The notes under the pieces are model-generated. The model was not told where the DNA came from. It saw nothing but the letters and a program-made list of their open reading frames with translations, and made no database searches. The translations under genes were made by a program, and so were the position numbers. From Rhizobacter sp. (GTDB lineage: Bacteria > Pseudomonadota > Gammaproteobacteria > Burkholderiales > Burkholderiaceae_C), in NCBI GenBank assembly GCA_025351675.1, contig JANXVK010000435.1:1-5042 (forward strand): a DNA stretch of 5,042 bases. The letters are read 5' to 3'. Below are positions 1 to 5,042 of the stretch, in pieces. The first letter of the stretch is position 1, and every line of letters starts with the position of its first letter.

Positions 1-201
1 CGCAAGATCGCCGAGGCGATCCGCTCGCCGGGCGGCGAACAGGCGGTGCAGCTCAAGGTCGCCGAGAAGGCGGTCGAGGCCTACGCGCAACTGGCGCAGA
101 AGAACAACACGATGATCGTGCCCGGCAATATGACCGAGGTCTCGGCGCTGATCGGCACCGCGATGGCGCTGATGAAGGGCAAGCTGCCCGGCAGCGTCTG
201 A
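1..201 (+). CDS. SPFH/band-7 (stomatin/paraslipin-like) protein, C-terminal fragment
   Basis: The window opens inside this gene. The first base is in frame and the TGA at 199-201 ends it, leaving 66 codons of the C-terminus. The visible part reads as a charged, alanine-rich helix (RKIAEAIRSPGGEQAVQLKVAEKAVEA) and then NNTMIVPGNMTEVSALIGTA. This pattern is typical of the tail of QmcA/stomatin-like proteins: an EA-rich coiled coil, then a 'T-hydrophobic-hydrophobic-P-x-N/D' strand and a short hydrophobic helix. Family members are inner-membrane proteins with an N-terminal anchor that form large oligomers and are tied to membrane-protein quality control. They often follow an NfeD-like gene, which would lie outside this window. 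The SPFH domain itself is not visible, so the call rests on the tail alone. The DUF2237 gene starts 13 bases downstream, so the two may share a transcript. Confidence 0.75.
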   Translation, partial: RKIAEAIRSPGGEQAVQLKVAEKAVEAYAQLAQKNNTMIVPGNMTEVSALIGTAMALMKGKLPGSV

Positions 202-214
202 CGAGCATCGACAC

Positions 215-583
215 GTGGCCTTCAACGTTCTCGGCAGCGCGCTCGTGCCCTGCTCTTACGACCCGCTGACGGGCTTCTTCCGCGACGGCTGCTGCAACAC
301 GGCCGACGACGACACCGGCAGCCATGTGATCTGCGTCAAGGTGAGCGCCGAATTCCTCGCGTTCTCGGCAAGTCGCGGCAACGACCTCTCGACGCCTCGC
401 CCCAAGTACCGTTTTCGCGGGCTGAACCCGGGCGACCGCTGGTGCTTGTGCGCGCTGCGCTGGCGTGAGGCCTTCGATGCCGGCGCGGCGCCGGCGGTGG
501 TGCTCGAGTCGACCCACGAACGCGCGCTCGATTTCGTCCCGCTCGAGTGGCTGCGGGCGCATGCGCTGCAAGCCGTAGGCTAA
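215..583 (+). CDS. DUF2237 family protein, complete (122 aa)
   Basis: This is a complete small soluble protein of the uncharacterised DUF2237 family. Recognisable blocks in order: NVLG (4-7), PCSYDPLTGFFRDGCCNT (12-29), GSHVICV (35-41), EFLAFSASRGNDLSTPRP (46-63), GLNPGDRWCLCALRW (69-83), and VVLESTHERALDFVPLEWL (95-113). Six cysteines (13, 26, 27, 40, 77, 79) sit in these blocks, including a CC pair and a CxC, which suggests metal binding or thiol chemistry, though no activity is established for the family. There is no signal peptide or membrane segment. The GTG at 215 is chosen because the family alignment begins just before NVLG and no in-frame ATG lies upstream after the previous stop. 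The Shine-Dalgarno is weak (ACGAG around 201-205). The 13-base gap to the SPFH gene suggests co-transcription, and tRNA-Ser starts 13 bases after the stop. Confidence 0.88.
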   Translation: MAFNVLGSALVPCSYDPLTGFFRDGCCNTADDDTGSHVICVKVSAEFLAFSASRGNDLSTPRPKYRFRGLNPGDRWCLCALRWREAFDAGAAPAVVLESTHERALDFVPLEWLRAHALQAVG

Positions 584-596
584 ACTCGCGCGCTCC
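581..596 (+). promoter_or_regulatory. Possible -10 element and GC-rich discriminator for tRNA-Ser
   Basis: TAAACT at 581-586 matches TATAAT at four of six positions and overlaps the stop codon of the DUF2237 gene. It is followed by CGCGCGCTCC up to the tRNA. A GC-rich stretch between -10 and start site is typical of stable-RNA promoters under stringent control. The expected start site would fall a few bases before the tRNA 5' end. No good -35 is visible at the right spacing, so the tRNA may instead be processed from read-through of the upstream genes. Confidence 0.25.
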
Positions 597-686
597 GGAG
601 AGATGGTTGAGCGGTTTAAGACGCACGCCTGGAAAGCGTGTGAGGGTTAAAACCCTCCGCGGGTTCGAATCCCGCTCTCTCCACCA
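597..686 (+). tRNA. tRNA-Ser (anticodon GGA)
   Basis: This is a class II tRNA with all arms visible. The acceptor stem is GGAGAGA (597-603) with TCTCTCC (676-682). The D arm spans 606-622 with the conserved GG at 613-614. The anticodon stem is CACGC (624-628) with GCGTG (636-640) around the loop CTGGAAA, giving anticodon GGA at 631-633, which reads UCC and UCU. A long variable arm is present at 641-658 with stem GAGGG/CCCTC, the class II trait expected of serine tRNA. The T arm is GCGGG (659-663), loop TTCGAAT, CCCGC (671-675). The discriminator base is A (683) and CCA is encoded (684-686). E. coli serine tRNAs carry G at the discriminator position, so the A is a small departure. The gene stands alone here, with no other tRNA nearby. 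Confidence 0.97.
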
Positions 687-696
687 AGTGGCGCAC

Positions 697-948
697 CTAC
701 CCCCAAGTCGCGCAGGCGGTCCCCACGCCGAGAAGCAGAAGGCCGAGCCAGACATACAGTGGCGTGGCCGCGTCGCTCCACTTTGCTGAGGACGACTTCT
801 TCGCCACCGGCGGCGCTCCCAGCCACTCGCGCTCAAAGGTCGACCACTCGACAAGGCAGGAGTCCGCCGCCCAAGCGCTGGTGCCCCACTCGAGTTTCTT
901 CGCGGGGCTTCCGTGCTTGAGGGGATCCGAGAGTCGAATCGTGCGCAT
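697..948 (-). CDS. Hypothetical small tryptophan-rich protein, putatively tail-anchored (83 aa)
   Basis: I do not recognise this protein. It would be 83 residues from the ATG at 948-946 to the TAG at 699-697, ending 10 bases from the 3' end of tRNA-Ser and convergent with it. The first 62 residues are polar and mixed-charge, with WG/EW repeats. Residues about 63-80 (PLYVWLGLLLLGVGTACA) form one hydrophobic segment two residues from the end, as in a tail-anchored or single-pass membrane protein. It has seven tryptophans (21, 26, 35, 42, 57, 67, 82), about 8%. By hand count G+C at codon positions 1/2/3 is near 59/60/81%, the third-position bias expected of a real gene in this genome. Against it: no clear Shine-Dalgarno, no known family, and many chance ORFs exist in such DNA. 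If it is not real, 687-1027 is an untranslated gap of about 340 bases holding only the hairpin at 991-1019. Confidence 0.5.
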   Translation of the reverse strand: MRTIRLSDPLKHGSPAKKLEWGTSAWAADSCLVEWSTFEREWLGAPPVAKKSSSAKWSDAATPLYVWLGLLLLGVGTACATWG

Positions 949-950
949 GC

Positions 951-963
951 GGCCATTATGGCC
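951..963 (-). promoter_or_regulatory. Possible -10 (CATAAT) inside a palindrome just before the small ORF
   Basis: The 13-base sequence GGCCAT-T-ATGGCC is a perfect inverted repeat around one base. On the minus strand it contains CATAAT (960-955), five of six matches to the sigma-70 -10 consensus. Only six bases lie between CATAAT and the ATG of the small ORF at 948. A transcript from here would begin at or near the start codon, that is, be leaderless or almost so. No good -35 is seen at 16-18 bases. The palindrome could be an operator or chance. Confidence 0.22.
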
Positions 964-987
964 AGCGTCGGGGTCGACTGATCCGTT

Positions 988-1019
988 GAAAACGGCCCGG
1001 AAACACAGCTTGTTCCCGG
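988..1019 (-). terminator. Hairpin downstream of glgA, probable weak intrinsic terminator
   Basis: On the minus strand, beginning nine bases after the glgA stop, the RNA can form a 9-bp stem CCGGGAACA/TGTTTCCGG (one G-U pair) closed by the loop AGCTG (1019-997). It is followed by GCCG and then a run of four T. The stem position and T run suit transcription termination of glgCA, but the T run is short and offset from the stem, so it may be inefficient or only stabilise the 3' end. Confidence 0.45.
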
Positions 1020-1027
1020 CGCACCGA

Positions 1028-2509
1028 TCAGGCGGGGCGGCTGCCCCGAAGCCCGACGAGCTCGGCGTAAAGCGCCACGTACTGCCACGCGGCGCCGCCC
1101 CACGAGAAGTCCTGCGCCATGCCGCGCAACATCAGGCGATGCCAGCGCGCAGGTTGCGCGTAGGCGGCGATGGCGCGCTGCATCGCGCCCTCGAGCGCAG
1201 CCGCGGTAGCGGCATCGAACGCGAAGCCGGTCGCGCGCTCGGACGCGAGCGCATCGTCCCCCGCATCGATCACCGTGTCAGCCAAACCGCCGACCCGCCG
1301 CACCACCGGCACGGTGCCGTAGCGCAGCCCGTAGAGCTGGGTCAGCCCGCAGGGCTCGAAGCGCGAGGGCACGAGGATCGCGTCCGAGCCCGCGATCAAA
1401 CGGTGGGCGAAGGCTTCGTCGTAGCCGATGCGCACCGCGACTTCGCCGGGGTTCGCCTTTGCGGCGGCGACAAACGCGACTTCGAGTGCCGGGTCACCGG
1501 CGCCCTGCAGCGCCAGTTGGCCACCGCGCTTGAGCAGCGCCGGCAACGCACCGAGCACGAGGTCGAGCCCCTTCTGCGAGGTCAGGCGGCTGACGACGCC
1601 GAACAGTGGCGCGTCGGCGCGCACGGTCAACCCGAGTTCGGCCTGCAGCGCTGCCTTGCAGCGCAGCTTGCCACCGAGTTCGGCCGCGCTGTAGCGCGTG
1701 GCGATGCCGGCATCGTTCGACGGATCCCAGACCGCGCCGTCGACACCGTTGAGCACGCCGCTCACGTCGCCGCCGCGGCCGCGGATCACGCCGTCGAGGC
1801 CGAAGCCAAACTCATGCGTCGCGATCTCGCGCGCGTAGGTCGGGCTCACGGTCGTGATGCGGTCGGCGAACTTCAGGCCGGCCTTCATGAACGACAGCTG
1901 CTGGTGGTACTCGAGCCCGGTCGACGCCATGAAGCGCGACGACAAGCCGAGCAGCGAGAAGTCACCACTCGGGAACAGGCCTTGGTACGCGAGGTTGTGC
2001 ACCGTGAACACCGTCGCAACATTCGCCGGCGGATGCGCGGCCACGTAGGCACACGCCATCGCGGCATGCCAGTCGTGCGCGTGCAGCACCTCGGGCTGCC
2101 ACGCCGGGTCGAGCGCGCCGGCGGCGAGCTGCGCACCGACCCAGCCGAGCAGCGCAAAACGCTGCACGTTGTCGGGCCATTCGCTGCCGTCGCTGGCTTG
2201 GTACGGGCTGCCGGGGCGCCGATAGAGCAGCGGCGCATCGATCACGTAGACCGGCACTTGGCTGTACGGCATTTGCCCGAGCCGCAAGGTGACGCGCGCC
2301 GCGCCGAAGCACGGGCCGATCTGGCACACGTTTCTTTGGTGCAGCACCGCGTCGGCGATCGCAGGCAGGCCCGGCAGCAGCAGGCGCACGTCGGCGCCCT
2401 GCCCGATCAGCGCCTGCGGCAGCGCGCCCAGCACATCCGCCAGGCCACCGGTCTTGACGAGCGGGAAGACTTCGGCGCCGACATGCAGGACCTTCATCCG
2501 CGCCGTCAT
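1028..2509 (-). CDS. glgA: Glycogen synthase (ADP-glucose: alpha-1,4-glucan glucosyltransferase)
   Basis: This GT5-family enzyme transfers glucose from ADP-glucose to the non-reducing end of a growing alpha-1,4-glucan in the cytoplasm. The product is 493 residues, close to the usual 475-500. The N-terminal Rossmann domain begins [21 protein letters not shown], with the ADP-glucose-binding KTGGL at 19-23. It continues with HAHDWHA (143-149), [10 protein letters not shown] (168-177) and [11 protein letters not shown] (219-229). The C-terminal domain carries [13 protein letters not shown] (251-263), SRLTSQKG with R308 and K313, and [14 protein letters not shown] (381-394). E385 in the latter aligns with the catalytic glutamate of the E. 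coli enzyme. All key residues are present. The first ATG (2509) overlaps the glgC stop as ATGA, implying translational coupling. A second ATG at codon 5 (2497) is possible because homologues begin near MKVLHV. No internal break is seen. Confidence 0.96.
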   Translation of the reverse strand: MTARMKVLHVGAEVFPLVKTGGLADVLGALPQALIGQGADVRLLLPGLPAIADAVLHQRNVCQIGPCFGAARVTLRLGQMPYSQVPVYVIDAPLLYRRPGSPYQASDGSEWPDNVQRFALLGWVGAQLAAGALDPAWQPEVLHAHDWHAAMACAYVAAHPPANVATVFTVHNLAYQGLFPSGDFSLLGLSSRFMASTGLEYHQQLSFMKAGLKFADRITTVSPTYAREIATHEFGFGLDGVIRGRGGDVSGVLNGVDGAVWDPSNDAGIATRYSAAELGGKLRCKAALQAELGLTVRADAPLFGVVSRLTSQKGLDLVLGALPALLKRGGQLALQGAGDPALEVAFVAAAKANPGEVAVRIGYDEAFAHRLIAGSDAILVPSRFEPCGLTQLYGLRYGTVPVVRRVGGLADTVIDAGDDALASERATGFAFDAATAAALEGAMQRAIAAYAQPARWHRLMLRGMAQDFSWGGAAWQYVALYAELVGLRGSRPA

Positions 2510-3774
2510 GAAGTCAGCTTTTCGAGCATCTCCCGCGTGACCAGCGTGATGCCGTTCTCGGAGCGGTAGAAACGCTGGGCGTCGAGCACGGCGTCTTCGC
2601 CAATCGCCATGCCGTCCGGGATCGTGCAGCCGCGATCGATGACGCAGCGCGTGAGCCGAACCTGCCGGCCGACCTGCACGCCCGGCAGCAGCACCGACCA
2701 GCTGACGACCGAGTACGAATGCACGCGCACGCTCGAGAACAGCACCGAGCGGTGAACATTGCCCGAGACGATGCAGCCGCCCGACACCACCGACTCGATC
2801 GCCATGCCGCGCCGGTCGGGCTCGTTGTGGACGAACTTGGCCGGCGGCAGCTGCGCCTGGTAGGTCCAGATCGGCCAGCGCGTGTCGTACAGGTTGAGCA
2901 GCGGATCGGTGGCGGTCAGGTCGATGTTGGCGTCCCAGTAAGCGTCGATCGTGCCGACATCGCGCCAGTAAGGCTCTTCGTTGATGCGCGTGCCGACCGC
3001 GCTGAGCGAGAACGGGTGCGCCACGGCGTTGCCGTTCTTGACAGCCCGCGGGATGATGTCCTTGCCGAAGTCGTGGCTCGAGTCGGGATCGTGGATGTCG
3101 CGCTCGAGCTCCTTGTAGAGAAAGCGCGCGTTGAAGATGTAGATGCCCATGCTGGCGAGCGCCCGCTCCGGGTCGTTCGGCATCGCTGGCGGGTCGGCCG
3201 GCTTCTCGACGAAGTCGAGGATCAGGTCGTTCTCGTCGACCGCCATCACGCCGAACGCGGTGGCCTCCATGCGCGGCACGGCGATGCAGCCGACCGTGCA
3301 GTCGCGGCCCTTCGCGACATGATCGGCCAGCATCAGCGCGTAGTTCATCTTGTAGATGTGGTCGCCGGCGAGCACGACGATGTAGTCGGCGCCGTAGCTG
3401 GCGAGGATGTCCTGGTTCTGGTAGACGGCGTCGGCAGTGCCGCGGTACCAGCTCTCGTCGTCGGTGCGCTGCTGCGCCGGCAGCAGGTCGACGAATTCGT
3501 TCATCTCGCTTTTCAAAAAGCCCCAACCTCGCTGCACGTGGCGCAGCAGGCTGTGCGACTTGTACTGCGTGATCACGCCGATGCGGCGGATGCCCGAATT
3601 GAGGCAGTTCGACAACGCGAAGTCGACGATCCGGAACTTGCCGCCGAAGTAGACAGCCGGCTTGGCGCGCCGATCGGTCAGACTCTTCAGCCGGCTGCCG
3701 CGCCCCCCCGCGAGCACCAGCGCCACGGCGCGTTTGGGGAGGTCCAGGCTCAGAGCCAGTTCGTCGGGTGTCAT
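2506..3774 (-). CDS. glgC: Glucose-1-phosphate adenylyltransferase (ADP-glucose pyrophosphorylase)
   Basis: This enzyme converts glucose-1-phosphate and ATP to ADP-glucose and pyrophosphate, the committed and usually allosterically controlled step of bacterial glycogen synthesis. The product has 422 residues, a normal length (E. coli 431). The nucleotidyltransferase domain shows the signature GGRGSRL (23-29) and [19 protein letters not shown] (38-56). K38 matches the activator-site lysine K39 of E. coli. [12 protein letters not shown] follows (108-119), then [10 protein letters not shown] (135-144) with metal-binding D137, FVEKP (187-191) with the glucose-1-phosphate lysine K190, and YWRDVGT (268-274). 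From about residue 300 the sequence has the hydrophobic periodicity of a left-handed beta-helix. The ATG at 3774 is chosen because AGGAGA lies seven bases upstream. An upstream in-frame ATG at 3897 would add 41 residues that look like untranslated leader. It is first in the operon with glgA. Confidence 0.97.
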   Translation of the reverse strand: MTPDELALSLDLPKRAVALVLAGGRGSRLKSLTDRRAKPAVYFGGKFRIVDFALSNCLNSGIRRIGVITQYKSHSLLRHVQRGWGFLKSEMNEFVDLLPAQQRTDDESWYRGTADAVYQNQDILASYGADYIVVLAGDHIYKMNYALMLADHVAKGRDCTVGCIAVPRMEATAFGVMAVDENDLILDFVEKPADPPAMPNDPERALASMGIYIFNARFLYKELERDIHDPDSSHDFGKDIIPRAVKNGNAVAHPFSLSAVGTRINEEPYWRDVGTIDAYWDANIDLTATDPLLNLYDTRWPIWTYQAQLPPAKFVHNEPDRRGMAIESVVSGGCIVSGNVHRSVLFSSVRVHSYSVVSWSVLLPGVQVGRQVRLTRCVIDRGCTIPDGMAIGEDAVLDAQRFYRSENGITLVTREMLEKLTS

Positions 3775-3781
3775 CTCGTCG

Positions 3782-3787
3782 TCTCCT
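3782..3787 (-). promoter_or_regulatory. Ribosome binding site that fixes the glgC start
   Basis: AGGAGA on the minus strand (3787-3782) is a near-ideal Shine-Dalgarno, seven bases before the ATG at 3774. It decides between this start and the upstream in-frame ATG at 3897, whose extra codons (arginine-, proline- and cysteine-rich) do not resemble GlgC N-termini. Confidence 0.85.
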
Positions 3788-3852
3788 GCTTCTGCTTCAT
3801 TGTGGCTCGGTCGCGCACGCCGCGGGCACGGGCGCAAAAATTGCAAGCTCGT

Positions 3853-3870
3853 GCACCAGCGACTGGGTGC
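3853..3870. repeat. Inverted repeat in the glgC-glgP control region
   Basis: GCACCAG (3853-3859) and CTGGGTGC (3863-3870) pair around CGA with a single bulged base. It could be an operator for a dimeric regulator acting on both units, or a hairpin in the glgC leader (on the minus strand it lies about 80 bases before the glgC start). In GC-rich DNA a stem of this size can arise by chance. Confidence 0.3.
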
Positions 3871-3907
3871 CCGATGCGACACTGACAGTAATGGCAATTC
3901 TCAAGCG

Positions 3908-5042
3908 ATGAAGGATCCGACAGTGATACCCAATTTTCAGCCTGCGACGCGCAGCGTCGCCAGTGGCCCTGCGCGCAGCGTCGCCACCGGTCTCGACGAC
4001 GAACTGCTCGATCACGTGGGCGTCGTTCCGAGTGAAGCGAGCGCCAACGATTTGATGCGCGCGATCTCGCAAGTCGCACGCCAGAAGCTCTCGCAGCGCT
4101 GGGTGCGCACTCAGTCGCAGCAGGCCGACGACAAGGCGCGGCGCGTCTACTACCTGTCGATGGAGTTCCTGATGGGCCGAACGCTCGGCAACGCGCTCGC
4201 CGCGCTCGACCTGCGCGGCGAAGCCGCCGCGGCGATGAATGCGCATGCGCAACGCCTCGAAGACGTCGCCGACGAAGAGCCCGACGCCGCGCTCGGCAAC
4301 GGCGGTCTCGGCCGTCTGGCGGCCTGCTTCCTCGACTCGATGGCCACGCTCGGCCTGCCCTCGTTCGGCTACGGCATCCGCTACGAGTACGGCATGTTCG
4401 CGCAAGAGATCAAGAACGGCACCCAGATCGAGCACCCCGATCCATGGCTCGCCGACGGCACGGCTTGGGAGTTCCCGCGTGCCGCGATCACCTACCCGGT
4501 GCGCTTCGGCGGCTGGGTCGAACACAGCGGCACCGGCGCCGACGCGCGCGCGCTCTGGCGCCCGAGCGCCGAGGTCGCTGCCAAGGCCTACGACATGGTG
4601 ATCCCCGGCCACGGCACCGACAAGGTCAGCACCCTGCGGCTGTGGAAGGCCGCCGCGCCGGCGCACATCGACCTGAACGCGTTCAACACCGGCGATTACG
4701 CGCGTGCCGCGAGCGCCAAGAACGAGTACGAGAACATCTCGTGGGTGCTGTATCCGAACGACAGCACGCCGGCCGGCCGCGAGCTGCGGCTGCGCCAGGA
4801 ATACTTCTTCGTCGCCGCCTCGATGCAGGACCTGATCGAGCGCCATTTAAAGGAGCACGGCACGCTCGCGAACCTGGCCGAGAAGGTCGCGATCCACCTG
4901 AACGACACCCACCCCGCGATCGGCGTGGCCGAGCTGATGCGCGTGCTCTGCGACGAGCACGGGATGCACTGGGAGCAGGCCTGGGCGATGTGCGGCCGTG
5001 TGTTCTCGTACACCAACCACACGCTGATGCCCGAGGCGCTCG
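3908..5042 (+). CDS. glgP: Glycogen (alpha-glucan) phosphorylase, N-terminal 378 codons, runs off the window
   Basis: This GT35-family enzyme uses pyridoxal phosphate to release glucose-1-phosphate from the non-reducing ends of glycogen by phosphorolysis. The open frame runs without a stop from the ATG at 3908 to the right edge, covering under half of a typical protein of about 800-840 residues. Motifs in order: YYLSMEFLMGR (81-91), LGNGGLGRLAACFLDSMATL (129-148) followed by GYGIRYEYGMF, DPWLADGTAWEFPR, TLRLWKA, and HLNDTHPAI (330-338). H335 matches the active-site histidine of phosphorylases. The lysine that binds pyridoxal phosphate is in the missing C-terminal part. The start is uncertain. 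The ATG at 3908 has no clear Shine-Dalgarno, whereas the in-frame GTG at 3923 (codon 6) is preceded by AAGGA at 3911-3915 with seven-base spacing. Homologues reach the LSMEF motif near residue 80, which fits either. glgP is divergent from glgCA. Confidence 0.95.
   Translation, partial: MKDPTVIPNFQPATRSVASGPARSVATGLDDELLDHVGVVPSEASANDLMRAISQVARQKLSQRWVRTQSQQADDKARRVYYLSMEFLMGRTLGNALAALDLRGEAAAAMNAHAQRLEDVADEEPDAALGNGGLGRLAACFLDSMATLGLPSFGYGIRYEYGMFAQEIKNGTQIEHPDPWLADGTAWEFPRAAITYPVRFGGWVEHSGTGADARALWRPSAEVAAKAYDMVIPGHGTDKVSTLRLWKAAAPAHIDLNAFNTGDYARAASAKNEYENISWVLYPNDSTPAGRELRLRQEYFFVAASMQDLIERHLKEHGTLANLAEKVAIHLNDTHPAIGVAELMRVLCDEHGMHWEQAWAMCGRVFSYTNHTLMPEAL
3949..3986 (+). repeat. 14-base direct repeat in the glgP N-terminus
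   Basis: GCGCAGCGTCGCCA occurs at 3949-3962 and again at 3973-3986, a period of 24 bases. Being a multiple of three it keeps the frame and encodes RSVASGPA followed by RSVATG, near residues 15-28 of GlgP. This looks like a small in-frame duplication in the poorly conserved N-terminal tail ahead of the catalytic domain. Confidence 0.7.

Larger units (their letters stand above)
3775..3907. promoter_or_regulatory. Divergent control region between glgCA and glgP
   Basis: These 133 bases separate the two divergent start codons and must hold, or lie close to, the promoters of both units. Two A/T-richer patches stand out, AAAAATTGCAA near 3836-3846 and the stretch 3884-3904. Weak elements are AGTAAT at 3887-3892 as a possible -10 for glgP, and TTGAGA (3904-3899) and TTGCCA (3897-3892) on the minus strand as possible -35 boxes. 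None has a good partner at 16-18 bases, so no sigma-70 promoter can be assigned firmly. A compact inverted repeat lies at 3853-3870. Confidence 0.55.

Noticed and set aside
547..789. 80-aa plus-strand ORF reading through the tRNA (PERWLSGLRRTPGKRV and GFESRSL).
   Set aside because: This is the sense translation of tRNA-Ser and a classic annotation artefact. The tRNA fold explains the sequence fully.
664..940. Possible attachment-site repeat: TCGAATC of the tRNA T loop recurs at 934-940.
   Set aside because: Only seven bases match, far short of a tRNA-derived att site, and no integrase or phage gene is present.
336..1103. 255-aa minus-strand ORF containing WRERDSNPRRVLTLTRFPGVRLKPLNHLSGA-like text.
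   Set aside because: That stretch is the antisense translation of tRNA-Ser, a well-known spurious protein motif. The rest is antisense to the DUF2237 gene or out of frame with the neighbours.
764..2569. 601-aa plus-strand ORF antisense to glgA.
   Set aside because: Histidine-, arginine- and alanine-rich text without domains, mirroring the codon bias of glgA on the other strand. The GlgA motifs on the minus strand are decisive.
1028..3526. 832-aa minus-strand frame that appears to fuse extra sequence to the GlgA N-terminus.
   Set aside because: The extra 339 residues are glgC read in the wrong frame. GlgA starts at the ATGA overlap at 2509.
2719..3885. 388-aa plus-strand ORF antisense to glgC.
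   Set aside because: A shadow of glgC in GC-rich DNA (HARD/VDVDA-type low-complexity text), with no recognisable family.
3797..4846. 349-aa minus-strand ORF antisense to glgP.
   Set aside because: It lies opposite the intact GlgP frame, which has all its family motifs. The antisense product has no domain.
1028..5042. Searched for frameshifts, missing catalytic residues or inserted elements in glgA, glgC and glgP.
   Set aside because: All three frames are uninterrupted with their key motifs; the locus is a conventional ADP-glucose glycogen pathway.

Overview
The window is high-GC DNA (roughly two-thirds G+C, third codon positions strongly G/C) with dense short-spaced genes. The gene content (SPFH/band-7 protein, DUF2237 protein, a class II tRNA-Ser with encoded CCA, and an ADP-glucose type glycogen locus) points to a Gram-negative proteobacterium. 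The base composition and the look of the proteins make a betaproteobacterium of the Burkholderiales the best guess. That placement is inference, because no marker gene is present.

Layout: 1-201 (+) is the C-terminal end of an SPFH/stomatin-like membrane protein. 13 bases later, 215-583 (+) is a complete DUF2237 protein. 597-686 (+) is tRNA-Ser(GGA), beginning only 13 bases after that stop codon. Convergent to the tRNA, 697-948 (-) is a small unrecognised ORF with coding-like base usage, seven tryptophans and a C-terminal hydrophobic segment. At 991-1019 lies a hairpin that could terminate the glycogen operon. 1028-2509 (-) is glgA (glycogen synthase) and 2506-3774 (-) is glgC (ADP-glucose pyrophosphorylase). 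They overlap by four bases, with glgC upstream. A 133-base intergenic region (3775-3907) separates glgC from the divergent glgP (glycogen phosphorylase, +), which runs off the right edge after about 378 codons.

How they work together: GlgC makes ADP-glucose from glucose-1-phosphate and ATP. GlgA polymerises it into alpha-1,4-glucan. GlgP releases glucose-1-phosphate from the polymer by phosphorolysis. Synthesis (glgCA) and breakdown (glgP) are transcribed away from one shared control region. No branching or debranching enzyme is visible in the window.

The glycogen genes are ordinary and intact. The only candidate for something undescribed is the small W-rich, putatively tail-anchored ORF between tRNA-Ser and glgA. 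I see no CRISPR array, insertion sequence, phage gene or defence system.
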